From: CAZQIC01 sp964593555
GTDB lineage: Bacteria > Bacteroidota > Bacteroidia > JAFLBG01
Direction: 5' to 3'
Assembly (NCBI GenBank): GCA_964593555.1
Contig: CAZQIC010000057.1
Span: 1 to 28,427, forward strand
Length of the DNA stretch: 28,427 nt
Positions 1 to 8,097 of the stretch are shown here, piece by piece; the first letter of the stretch is position 1; every line of letters begins with the position of its first letter. The notes beneath the pieces are model-generated. The model was not told the DNA's origin, did not search any database, and saw only the letters and a program-made list of their open reading frames with translations. A program made the translations under genes and the position numbers.

Positions 1-30
1 TAAAAAAAAATACGGTTACATTTGTTAAAA

Positions 31-183
31 TCAATTAATAGAACCTCCCTTATATGTTGACATTACATACTGTATTCGTTCAATCAAATCTTTGTCACCA
101 TATTTTTTAATGATTACCCTTCTAATCATTTCTTTTTCGTGAGTTTTGATTTCGCCCTCTATGCGGTCGTTAAATTCTGTCAT
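31..183 (-). CDS. Small ORF, 50 aa, unknown
   Basis: An ATG-to-TGA minus-strand frame encodes a highly charged 50-residue peptide beginning MTEFNDRIEGEIKTHEKEM and ending YVMSTYKGGSIN. It is rich in Lys, Glu, Arg and Ile and looks helical, with no membrane segment. No Shine-Dalgarno is visible, which is normal for this phylum. I do not recognise a family. Its amino-acid composition is protein-like rather than random, but the size makes it uncertain. It could be the remnant of a larger gene in this degraded zone. Confidence 0.35.
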   Translation of the reverse strand: MTEFNDRIEGEIKTHEKEMIRRVIIKKYGDKDLIERIQYVMSTYKGGSIN

Positions 184-459
184 GATGTTTTTATTAAGGA
201 TTATAAGTTAATATTAGATTAAAAATTAAAATGTAAAAAGATATGCAAGTTTAGAGGCCGAAACTACCCTTCAAAAATAGTACCAGCAATGGTATTGAAA
301 TGCCTTATCTCCGCTCTAGCGACAAAAGTATAGTGGTTTTTCATTGATTTTTTATGATATTCGTTAAAGGGGCATTTTAGATAGCTGGAGAGGAAATAAT
401 TCCTCACATTCAGATCATGCTTTAATGGGCTGGCAACTCAGAAAAATTGGAGAGTAGCA
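184..459. other. Gap with an orphan coding-like frame
   Basis: This AT-rich stretch has no complete gene. On the plus strand a short open frame, about 368-454, reads GILDSWRGNNSSHSDH then ALMGWQLRKIGE and a stop. That composition looks like a protein fragment rather than chance, but I cannot assign it. It ends just before the glycosyltransferase remnant and may be another piece of decayed coding sequence. Confidence 0.3.
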
Positions 460-747
460 TTGGGTTACCTTCTATTTTCCGGGAAGGCTCTCAACCGCTT
501 CCTTGATTTTTCCGCCAATATGATCCAGGTGATAGCTCCAAAGATGCTGCCTTTTGAAAAAGTAATTAAAGATGGTGAGAATGGCTTTATTGCTGCAAAT
601 GACGATGAATGGATCAGCAAAACGGAACAAGTCATACTCAATGCTCAATTGCGAAAAGACATCGGTAATAATGCTTTTAAAACTGCTTGGGAGAGCTTCA
701 GCTATACACCGAAGGCAATTCAACGACTAAAAAGCATATTTATATAA
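460..747 (+). pseudogene. Glycosyltransferase family 1 C-terminal remnant
   Basis: The open frame starts only at a TTG and encodes 95 residues. From about residue 25 it matches the C-terminal end of GT-B (group 1) glycosyltransferases: PFEKVIKDGENGFIAAND, then a helical tail with ISKTEQVILNAQLRKDIG and NNAFKTAWESFSY. In intact enzymes the G-x-N-G-F/L stretch lies next to the nucleotide-sugar site and the whole protein is about 350-400 aa. Here the N-terminal Rossmann domain and most of the C-terminal domain are missing, and the first 20 or so residues do not look native. I treat it as a relic of a surface-polysaccharide gene left by rearrangement. It might still be translated, but enzymatic activity is not expected. 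Confidence 0.55.
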
Positions 748-788
748 TTGCGTATTTTAGCCTCTAAATAAATCCTTATAAAGAAGGT

Positions 789-982
789 TGTTGTGTCAGC
801 GATACGACAATTAAGCTGGTTTCGTTGCTGAGCTAATACCAGGTTTATTGGAGAGCATTAAAAAGCGGTTTTTGGATGAAGGAAATGAAACCGTTACAAA
901 TAGTAACGCTTTGAAAATGGAAGCTGCTGATGACAAAATGCGAATGACAGATGTACCAAATACTAAGAAACATTTAAAATGA
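789..982 (+). pseudogene. Chimeric remnant: DUF1016 fragment joined to BRO/DinD-like tail
   Basis: Two decayed pieces are joined. At about 789-841 the DNA is recognisably similar to an internal part of the intact DUF1016 gene near 1277-1329. One frame reads VSAIRQLSW and, after a frameshift, the next reads FVAELIP. The intact protein has MSAMRQLSWSHFVELIP. From 842 the second frame continues LLESIKKRFLDEGNETVTNS, then LKMEAADDKMRMTDVPNT and a TGA. I recognise that pattern as typical of the C-terminal part of BRO-N/DinD-type phage antirepressor-like proteins in Bacteroidota. The frame has no start codon and no N-terminal domain. Its TGA overlaps the ATG of the next gene (ATGA). The DUF1016 match is read directly from the sequence; the BRO match rests on memory of the family. 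Confidence 0.55.
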
Positions 983-2019
983 CCAAACTCAAAAAAATAA
1001 ATTCCGAAGATCAGGTTTTTAAGGACGTAAAAAGGCTTATCGAGGAAAGCAAAGAATACGTTGCACAAACGGTAAATACTACCCTTACTTTACTGTATTG
1101 GAAAATAGGCAAACGAATTAACCATGAGGTTCTGCAAAACCAACGAGCAGATTATGGAAAACAAATTGTTGCGACACTGTCGCAACAATTAACATTAGCT
1201 TATGGTAAAGGATTCAATTACTCCGGGCTTACCAGAATGGTAAAGTTTGCCGAAGTATTCCCTGATGAACGAATTGTTATGTCAGCAATGCGCCAATTGA
1301 GTTGGTCTCATTTCGTTGAGTTAATCCCATTAAAAAAACCTTTACAACGTGAGTTTTATGCCGAGATGTGCCGTATAGAAAATTGGAGTGTAAAAACTCT
1401 TAGTAAAAAAATAGATGGGATGCTTTATGAGCGTACTGCCATTAGTAAAAAGCCTGATCAACTGATAAAAAAAGAAATAAAATCATTACGAGATGCGGAT
1501 AAACTTACTCCTGATTTGGTTTTCAGGGATCCTTATTTTCTTGATTTTTTGGGCTTGAAAGATACTTTTAGTGAGAAGAACCTGGAGGATGCTATTTTAA
1601 GGGAGTTAGAAAGTTTTATACTGGAGCTTGGACAAGGTTTTACATTTGTAGAACGCCAAAAGCGAATGATAATAGATGGCAGGGATTTCAGACTGGATTT
1701 GCTATTTTATCATCGTAAGCTAAAACGTCTCATTGCCATTGACCTGAAATTAGGCGAGTTTAAAGCAGGTTACAAATCACAAATGGAGTTGTACCTGCGG
1801 TGGTTGGAGAAAAACGAAATGCAGACAGGAGAGAAGACACCAATAGGTTTATTACTTTGTGCAGAAGGAAATAAAGAACAAATCGAATTATTGCAGCTAC
1901 ACAAATCAGGTATTAAAATAGCAGAGTATCTTACCGAGCTACCGAGCAAAGAAATATTGCAGCAAAAATTGCATCAAGTGGTAGAAATTTCAAAAAAGCA
2001 AATAGAAAATAATAAGTGA
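979..2019 (+). CDS. DUF1016 / YhcG-family PD-(D/E)XK nuclease
   Basis: This 346-aa protein matches the YhcG/DUF1016 family at its usual length. The N-terminal helical part (about residues 10-145) has the family hallmarks VNTTLTLLYWKIGKRI, GKGFNYSGLTRMVKFAE and RQLSWSHFVELIPL. The C-terminal half (about 170-330) is a PD-(D/E)XK nuclease domain with LGQGFTFVERQKRM, GRDFRLDLLFYHR and the catalytic-type IDLKLGEF (Asp255, Lys257), then AGYKSQMELYLRWL. Family members are common in defence islands and near restriction genes and probably act on DNA, but the role of most is unproven. The start is the ATG overlapping the upstream remnant. The 72-aa gene follows 6 nt after the stop, so the two may be co-transcribed. 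A second, broken copy lies immediately upstream. Confidence 0.93.
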   Translation: MTKLKKINSEDQVFKDVKRLIEESKEYVAQTVNTTLTLLYWKIGKRINHEVLQNQRADYGKQIVATLSQQLTLAYGKGFNYSGLTRMVKFAEVFPDERIVMSAMRQLSWSHFVELIPLKKPLQREFYAEMCRIENWSVKTLSKKIDGMLYERTAISKKPDQLIKKEIKSLRDADKLTPDLVFRDPYFLDFLGLKDTFSEKNLEDAILRELESFILELGQGFTFVERQKRMIIDGRDFRLDLLFYHRKLKRLIAIDLKLGEFKAGYKSQMELYLRWLEKNEMQTGEKTPIGLLLCAEGNKEQIELLQLHKSGIKIAEYLTELPSKEILQQKLHQVVEISKKQIENNK

Positions 2020-2025
2020 GCTTCT

Positions 2026-2244
2026 ATGAGACCAATGTGGTATATTCTTGACAAAGACAAGAATCCGGTTCCTGCAAAAGATATGATTCAAGCAAATCGC
2101 CTGCTTGAAGAAACAGTAGAACTCGTTAAAAATAATTTATGGGTAAGCCGAATTTTAGATAAAGTATCTGCAAAAACATTCGATACTAAAGCCATCACAA
2201 AGAAGATTGTAAATGGTTTAAAAAAAGAACTGCATCTTAATTAA
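2026..2244 (+). CDS. Unknown small protein, 72 aa
   Basis: The frame starts with an ATG 6 nt after the DUF1016 stop codon. It encodes MRPMWYILDKDKNPVPAKD, then a mostly helical, Lys-rich remainder ending KIVNGLKKELHLN. The opening, W-Y-I-L-D plus a short polar turn and P-x-P/A, resembles the start of small Bacteroidota phage proteins that I have seen but cannot name. There is no signal peptide, membrane helix or catalytic motif. The tight spacing suggests co-transcription with the nuclease gene, so it could be an accessory to it or a truncated phage gene. Confidence 0.6.
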   Translation: MRPMWYILDKDKNPVPAKDMIQANRLLEETVELVKNNLWVSRILDKVSAKTFDTKAITKKIVNGLKKELHLN

Positions 2245-2767
2245 TTTCCAACTTAATTGTCTCTCAAATAAAAAATTGTAGCATTTTCCAAATAATGCAA
2301 TTTGAAAAAAACCTTCCAAACAATTGATAGTAATGAATTTGGCAAAACCCTCTCTTTCTCAGTTTTGTAAAAGTTGTAGTAAACTACAATTCGTAACCTA
2401 AAATGTCTTTCTCAAACAAAATACTTTTATCTCCACAAAAGCCCCTATAAGAGCCTTTGTAAAGAAAAGCTCCTTAAGGACTTGAAATTTAAAAAGGCTC
2501 CTTAAGGACTTCAAATACAGAAGCCCTCCTAATAGAAGCAATTGTATAGAAACACTCCTAATAGGAGCTGTTGCAGAATGATCCCTTAAAGGGGGTTTTT
2601 TCACAGCCTCCTATAAGAGCAATTTTAGACAAAGCCCTATTAGAAGCATTTGTAAACAAAGTCCTAATAGGAATATTGTTGAACGAAGCCCTATAAGAGT
2701 TGGATTTAAAAATTCTTTAAAGAGAGTTTTTTTTCATACCCCTAAGCACCTTCCATCGTAGCCCTGT
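2245..2767. other. 523-bp intergenic region before the giant-gene block
   Basis: No convincing gene is present. The first 200 bp are AT-rich. They include a perfect dyad at 2374-2389 (TTGTAG, TAAA, CTACAA), a possible operator or weak hairpin. The rest is the palindromic array annotated separately. The region separates the degraded genes on the left from the plus-strand block on the right. It is the best place in the window for a promoter, origin or element boundary, but I could not find a clear Bacteroidota -33/-7 promoter (TTG and TAnnTTTG). Confidence 0.6.
2443..2750. repeat. Array of about 12 phased short palindromes
   Basis: Cores of the form CCTwwwAGG or CCTATAAG recur at 2444, 2472, 2500, 2528, 2557, 2584, 2610, 2636, 2663, 2690, 2715 and 2741, a spacing of 25-29 bp with the first three intervals exactly 28. 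The best copies are perfect dyads: TCCTTAAGGA (2471 and 2499), CTCCTAATAGGAG (2555) and CCCTTAAAGGG (2583). Linkers are A/T-rich and partly alike, of the type GCATTTGTAAACAAAG. The last two units are degenerate, and the array ends about 20 bp before the ATG of the giant polyvalent gene. Period and variability do not fit CRISPR. Iterons of a replication origin, a partition centromere or a multi-site operator are all possible. Confidence 0.75.
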
Positions 2768-5700
2768 ATGAGTTTTGCTAAAAGCTCACAGCAGGAAATT
2801 TTTATAACCAATCAAAGTATTCGTCCAAAGATGAACAAAAGGAAACAGGATTCCTCCGGGACAAAAGTTTCTGCCCGGAAAAAGTGGGCGGATAGCGTTG
2901 ATATTGCCGAGAACCCCAATCATAACGGGATTGAGTTGCGATTTAATATCGAACCTTCCCACGAGCTTCAGTCCAAGCTAAGGGCTATGGGATTCAGACC
3001 GAGCAAATCACAAGCAATGTGGTATGGTGATAACAATTCTGCAAACAAAGAATTTGCGGATGAAATCAAATCTATACTACCTACTTCACCGGATGGGCCT
3101 GACCTTTTGCTTTCGCCTTCCTTTGATGCTGTTAAAACAACCATTGAGCAGCGGGACTTTAGTTTTATTATGATTACGCTCAAAGATGGCGAGATTAAAA
3201 ATTATATCATTTTTGAGCCGTCAAAACCTAAAGCAGAAGTCATTGCTACACAATTTGCCCGGCAGGAGTTTGGAGAAAATTTCGTTGCCCTTGCAGCAAA
3301 ACCTCGAACACATTTAAGAGAAGCGAGGGTATTGTTTGATGAAGGAAAGATCATTTTTCCGGAAGGTCAGAAAGTGCCATCACGCAGAGCAAGTGCAATT
3401 AAAGGTGTTTTCCAACACTCGTCCGAAGAAGCCTCCGAAGAAATTTACGAAACAGAAAACGACAAAAAACGTGAAGTAGAAAACCTTGCCTTGCAAAAGT
3501 TCTACAAATGGGCAGCCGGGAACTCGGAGTTCGCAGGTAAAACGGATAGTATAAGCCGAGAGCTTTTTGATAACTGGTTAAAAGAAAATTATCCCGAATT
3601 AAGCAGTAGCTCTATTGAAAATATGTGGCGAAGCCATGAACGGATCATCAAATCTTTTAAACGTTATGAAAAACGTTCGACAGGTAAACCGCTTGCACAG
3701 CCTTACAGCGCCATTTACAAAAAGCTAATGCAGATTATCCCTGATTTGATAAAACACATTGAAGAAGGAAAGGATAGTGGTAAATCGGTAAAGAATCCTA
3801 AAGGTGGTTTGATGGATTTGAATTTCGATTATCTCGGTAAGGATAAAAAAGGAAATTATCTCATTGCACTTTCGCATTTATTCGAGCAGAATGGCGACAT
3901 GGTTCCTGATCCCGATATGCAAATTCGCATCCTTCCCGAAATGGAAATGGCGGAAGCCATGACCTTTCAGGATCAGTTCGGATATCAGGAAGTATATCCC
4001 GATCAGGGAGACGGAAAAGAGTATGTGGATTTAAGGCGCAAAAAGGAGCTTAACCAGTTTTTAAGTCAATGGCTGACCAATATCATCAAACAAGGGCACA
4101 AGATTGATTTAACCCAAGAAGGAAGCGAAACAGAGGGTGATGAAAACTCTACCAATTCATCAGAGGATACCTCCTTCACCACTTCCAAAGCAAAAGAAAA
4201 TTCCAAACCGGAATTTGAACGCTTACACACGCCCGAAGAAGAAAAAGAAATCATTGAGCAATTTTTAGCGCAAGGTTTTACAAGGCCATTCAGCGCACAG
4301 GAAGCCTTTGATAAAAACCTTCCGGTGATTGACCTGGCCTTCCGCTATGTAGAATCAATGGAGTATTTCAGGGATAATATTGAAAACCCACGCAAGAAAA
4401 AAATACAAGAACTGCGTGAGGAATTAAAAAAGCTGAAAAGTGAAAAGGGTGTGAATGACAAAAAAAGTTCACTGAAGGAACAAATTGAGCAGCTGGAAGC
4501 AGAGATGACATTTGCAGAAAAATTGGTTCAGGACGAGAGCTTAATCTTCCAGGACAACCTCTTTGCCATTATTCTGCAAAAGGGTAAACAAAGAGGGTAT
4601 GCAAAAGAAATTGAGGACGACATCAGCAGTTTCCGTGATTATGTTGTTACCAACATTCTTGACAACCGTGCAATTGAAAATTATCATAAAGATCCGGTTC
4701 AGATAGTGGTAAACGAACTCATTGATGAATACTTTAATTCAAAAGAAGAAAAAAAGACTCCTGAAATGAAATCCAGTAAACCAGCAGCACCGGCTATTGC
4801 GGAAGACCTCAAAACGGGAGATACATTTCTGCCGAATGTTCTTGTACCTACCGGTACAACAGAGCCTTTCCTATCGCATAATTTTCAATTGTTCGATATG
4901 AAGTCTGTTCTTAAAACCAATTTTCCACACCTTCTAAAGATCAATGAAAAGAATCTTTCCAAAGCATCCGCATTGGAAATGTTTGAACTTATTCAAATGG
5001 CGCATCCAACAGATTACGGAATTGATGTCAGCCGAATGCAAATGCTGGAAGAATGGGAAAAACGTGGAAGGCAACTGTTTGAAGAAATTGGGTTTCCTAC
5101 GGACAATATTTACCCTTACGTAAACCTTTATCTCGGTTATGAAAGCATTGAACCACTGGGAGGAATTTTATCCGATAACAACAAAGAAGGAAACGAATGG
5201 TGGGCAATTGCAGAACATTGCCGTCCGATTGCGGATGCAGGGAAAGCCCTTGAAATAATCCAGCATCAAATTCAAAAACAAAAGAACGAGAAGAAAGGAC
5301 TTATCAATCCTAAAACCAATAAACCAAAACTGGAATACAAACAACTGGCCCAGGATATTGACCATACCATTGAGAATTTAGAAGACAGCAAAGAAGTTAT
5401 TCAGCATTACATTGATAACCCACTTGAAAAGAGCCATTCAGAAAAAGCAGAAAAGAAATCGAAGGATCCCCTGACAAATGACAGCGGGGTGTATACTGAA
5501 AAAACTGCCGGAAAGAATTATGAAAGGATTGAAATTCCTATGCCGAAAGCAGCACAGTACGAGGCAGCAATTAAAATTGTTAAAACAAGCAACAACGATT
5601 ATAAGATCGGGATAGAAGCTTCTAAAAAATTCGGGGATTATAATGGAATGATGTATGGCCCAAGCAAAGATGGCCAGTCTTATGCTTCAAGAGAGGCAGC

Positions 5701-7771
5701 TCTAAAAGGTGCATTGAAGGAACATGAATTAAAGCTGGAGCTTTTGTTAATTGCAAAAGATAGTTCGTTTAGCAATGAAGAAAAAAAGATAAAAAATCTA
5801 ACTACCGCACTGGAAGCTGTGAGAGATTTTGCGAAAGAAAATGATGTTGTACTGGATGCACACAAAGTACCAGGTGAAGAAATATCACTTAAAGAAATTC
5901 ATTTATCAGAAAAAGAAAATTATTCCAAAGCACTTGTTGTAAACACCTGGCAGGAAGCCAATGATTTTATCAAAAACAAAAAGTGGAATAATGATACTGT
6001 TTATTTCAAAGTAGTATGGAAAGACGGAGAAACATTTGAACGCAAGCTGGATCAACTCAATGCACAGCTCTATGAAAAGAAACCGAATCCCCTTAGTGAT
6101 TTTGTTTACCAGTATAACCTTACGATTAGTCAAATGAAACCGTTGAAGGGATCTCACTTAAAGGATGCTGACATAAGCAATGCAGCGAAGATAGTCGAAG
6201 GTTACTCGTTCTCTGACAAGAAAAGCAGTAGCAAAGAAATGGCAGTTGACCTTGATGAAATTGTACCAGTTCCCGGAGTGGATGTTGATTTTGGACATCT
6301 ATCAACAGGCGGAGAAAGAAATCGCATTTCGGCAGAAACCCACAAACAAATTAGTAAGCTCCTGCAAAATTCAAAGACGGATTTATTTTATTACAAGGAT
6401 GCAGCCTGGACAATTGTGAAAGGCTCTACTCATGCAATCCTTGAACTTCCTGAAATGATAAGCAATGCAAAGAGCTACTATGAAAAAGTTTACAAAACCA
6501 GTAATGCGTATTTAAAAAAGCAAGGAAAAGAAGCTGGCATCATCAAAGGCTTGGAAGCAAAGAATTATTACCAGCAAGTAGAAACAGCCTACTGGACGGA
6601 AGAAGACGAAGAAGATGAAAGCTATCCATTTAAAATTGTCATTAATGGCAAGGCTTTTCACGCCTTATCCCTTCAAGAACAACTTTTGGAGGAAGTGAAA
6701 AAATTATCCTTAGAGAGGCAAATAGAAATTGTAGATACCGTGTCTAAAGAATTTAAAGTGGTTGCATTAGACAACTATACTACCGATGCTGGACATACAA
6801 TTAAAGACGGGGGAATGCCCTTAAAAATACAGGTCATTTCCGAATATTTATACGATTTATCCAATGAAAAAGACTTTCACAATCCACAACCGGAAAAAAC
6901 AATACTTGGTTTCTTACTTGATATTTTTATTGATAAGCAAAAATTATTAGTGGATCAATCCTTCCAATCAAAGGAAGCGCAAGCATCGAATCACTCCAAA
7001 AATAGAATGGGAAAAGAAAAAAAACAAACTAAGCTGGAGTTAAATAAATCCATTGAAAAACTCATCGCAGAAAAAGATCAAGAAGGCAGTTCCTTCAACG
7101 AAGAAGAAAAAAATTATATCCGGCAATATACCGGCTCCGGTGGTTTAATTAAAGAAGGCGCTGTGGGACGTGGTGTATTGTATGAATACTACACACCCGA
7201 TGTAGTAGTACAAAAAATGTGGGGTATGGCTTTCAAGTATGGATATGACGGAGGTTCCATTTTAGAGCCGTCCGTTGGTACAGGTAACTTTTTAAAATAT
7301 GCACCCAAGGATGCAATCATATTCGGCTTTGAGACCAACCATTTTTCGGCACGAATAGCACAAATACTTTATCCCAATGCACACATCCATGAGAAAGCAT
7401 TCGAGAGTTTATTCTTTGCCGGAAACATTCACCTCAAAGATGATTTCGACCATCCCCCTTATAGCCTGGTCATAGGCAACCCTCCTTACGGAGACTTTAC
7501 AGGCAAGTATGCAGGAATGGGAGAAAAAAAATGGACTGGAGCAACTGAATATGACCAGTATTTTATTCTGCGTGGACTGGATTTACTAAAGAAAGGGGGA
7601 CTACTGGTATTTGTTGTTCCGAGCAGTTTCCTGTCTTACAATGTAAAATCAGCGAAGGTCAAAGAAAAGATTGCCTCCAAAGTAGATTTAATGGATGCGT
7701 ACCGCTTACCCATCAGAACCTTTGATACAACAGATATAGGAACCGACATACTGTTATTAAGAAAAAAATAA
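2768..7771 (+). CDS. Giant polyvalent protein with C-terminal N6-adenine DNA methyltransferase
   Basis: The 1667-aa protein begins with a basic tail, then a module (about 45-105) of the type GIELRFNIEPSHELQ...GFRPSKSQAMWYG, like the large polyvalent protein-associated domains of phage and conjugative-element proteins. A long coiled coil lies at about 538-600. Further LPD-like segments occur in the middle (about 910-990 with GDYNGMMYGPSKDGQSYASR, and about 1055-1130). The C-terminus (about 1450-1667) is a class I amino-methyltransferase: YYTPDVVVQKMW, motif I ILEPSVGTGNFL (about 1498) and motif IV VIGNPPYGDF (about 1571), ending right after the fold. Such proteins, including phage P1 DarB, can be co-injected and protect incoming DNA from restriction. 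The helicase normally fused behind the methylase is here the separate gene at 8098. The start could also be the ATG at 2831. Confidence 0.9.
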   Translation: MSFAKSSQQEIFITNQSIRPKMNKRKQDSSGTKVSARKKWADSVDIAENPNHNGIELRFNIEPSHELQSKLRAMGFRPSKSQAMWYGDNNSANKEFADEIKSILPTSPDGPDLLLSPSFDAVKTTIEQRDFSFIMITLKDGEIKNYIIFEPSKPKAEVIATQFARQEFGENFVALAAKPRTHLREARVLFDEGKIIFPEGQKVPSRRASAIKGVFQHSSEEASEEIYETENDKKREVENLALQKFYKWAAGNSEFAGKTDSISRELFDNWLKENYPELSSSSIENMWRSHERIIKSFKRYEKRSTGKPLAQPYSAIYKKLMQIIPDLIKHIEEGKDSGKSVKNPKGGLMDLNFDYLGKDKKGNYLIALSHLFEQNGDMVPDPDMQIRILPEMEMAEAMTFQDQFGYQEVYPDQGDGKEYVDLRRKKELNQFLSQWLTNIIKQGHKIDLTQEGSETEGDENSTNSSEDTSFTTSKAKENSKPEFERLHTPEEEKEIIEQFLAQGFTRPFSAQEAFDKNLPVIDLAFRYVESMEYFRDNIENPRKKKIQELREELKKLKSEKGVNDKKSSLKEQIEQLEAEMTFAEKLVQDESLIFQDNLFAIILQKGKQRGYAKEIEDDISSFRDYVVTNILDNRAIENYHKDPVQIVVNELIDEYFNSKEEKKTPEMKSSKPAAPAIAEDLKTGDTFLPNVLVPTGTTEPFLSHNFQLFDMKSVLKTNFPHLLKINEKNLSKASALEMFELIQMAHPTDYGIDVSRMQMLEEWEKRGRQLFEEIGFPTDNIYPYVNLYLGYESIEPLGGILSDNNKEGNEWWAIAEHCRPIADAGKALEIIQHQIQKQKNEKKGLINPKTNKPKLEYKQLAQDIDHTIENLEDSKEVIQHYIDNPLEKSHSEKAEKKSKDPLTNDSGVYTEKTAGKNYERIEIPMPKAAQYEAAIKIVKTSNNDYKIGIEASKKFGDYNGMMYGPSKDGQSYASREAALKGALKEHELKLELLLIAKDSSFSNEEKKIKNLTTALEAVRDFAKENDVVLDAHKVPGEEISLKEIHLSEKENYSKALVVNTWQEANDFIKNKKWNNDTVYFKVVWKDGETFERKLDQLNAQLYEKKPNPLSDFVYQYNLTISQMKPLKGSHLKDADISNAAKIVEGYSFSDKKSSSKEMAVDLDEIVPVPGVDVDFGHLSTGGERNRISAETHKQISKLLQNSKTDLFYYKDAAWTIVKGSTHAILELPEMISNAKSYYEKVYKTSNAYLKKQGKEAGIIKGLEAKNYYQQVETAYWTEEDEEDESYPFKIVINGKAFHALSLQEQLLEEVKKLSLERQIEIVDTVSKEFKVVALDNYTTDAGHTIKDGGMPLKIQVISEYLYDLSNEKDFHNPQPEKTILGFLLDIFIDKQKLLVDQSFQSKEAQASNHSKNRMGKEKKQTKLELNKSIEKLIAEKDQEGSSFNEEEKNYIRQYTGSGGLIKEGAVGRGVLYEYYTPDVVVQKMWGMAFKYGYDGGSILEPSVGTGNFLKYAPKDAIIFGFETNHFSARIAQILYPNAHIHEKAFESLFFAGNIHLKDDFDHPPYSLVIGNPPYGDFTGKYAGMGEKKWTGATEYDQYFILRGLDLLKKGGLLVFVVPSSFLSYNVKSAKVKEKIASKVDLMDAYRLPIRTFDTTDIGTDILLLRKK

Positions 7772-7874
7772 ATGATAAAAAAGAGAGACAAATATGATTT
7801 CAAATTACCTGGTGGGATCGGGCATCCTTTACAACAAAAACAAAACAGACATCAATACATTAAACCTGCGAGCA

Positions 7875-8096
7875 ATGGCAAATGACAATAACCAGATTGA
7901 AGAATTAAAACAACTCATTCATGGTGAGATGAAAGAGTGCAACCGATTCTTATGGCCGAAGGTGTGCGAAATGCAAAGCACTGACAAAGGCAGGGCAAAA
8001 CTGGAAGACATGATAATCCGGTACGTTGCCGAAGAAGGAATGCAGATTGGTTCTGCCATCGCACTTATTGAACAGGAGCTTTCGCACATTCTTTAA
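7875..8096 (+). CDS. Unknown small protein between methylase and helicase genes
   Basis: From the ATG at 7875 this frame encodes 73 residues starting MANDNNQIEELKQLIHG; an ATG at 7794 in the same frame would add 27 less typical residues. It is mostly helical and acidic, with a C-terminal IRYVAEEGMQIGSAIALIEQ. There is no membrane segment or recognised domain. It lies in the gap where DarB-like proteins would continue from methylase into helicase. Its stop codon is one base from the ATG of the helicase gene, implying translational coupling. It could be a regulatory subunit or linker of the methylase-helicase pair, or an unrelated insertion. I do not recognise a family. Confidence 0.7.
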   Translation: MANDNNQIEELKQLIHGEMKECNRFLWPKVCEMQSTDKGRAKLEDMIIRYVAEEGMQIGSAIALIEQELSHIL

Positions 8097-8097
8097 A

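Noticed and set aside
2398..2604. Minus-strand frame of 68 codons over the palindromic array
   Set aside because: Its sequence is dictated by the repeated palindromes, and it has no protein-like composition or neighbour on that strand.
2443..2750. Array as CRISPR
   Set aside because: Units of 25-29 bp have variable cores, no constant repeat of 24 bp or more, no unique spacers, and no cas genes nearby.
8026..8097. Upstream ATG at 8026 as start of the helicase gene
   Set aside because: It lies inside the preceding small gene in another frame. The ATG at 8098 follows that gene's stop by one base and begins the natural-looking sequence.
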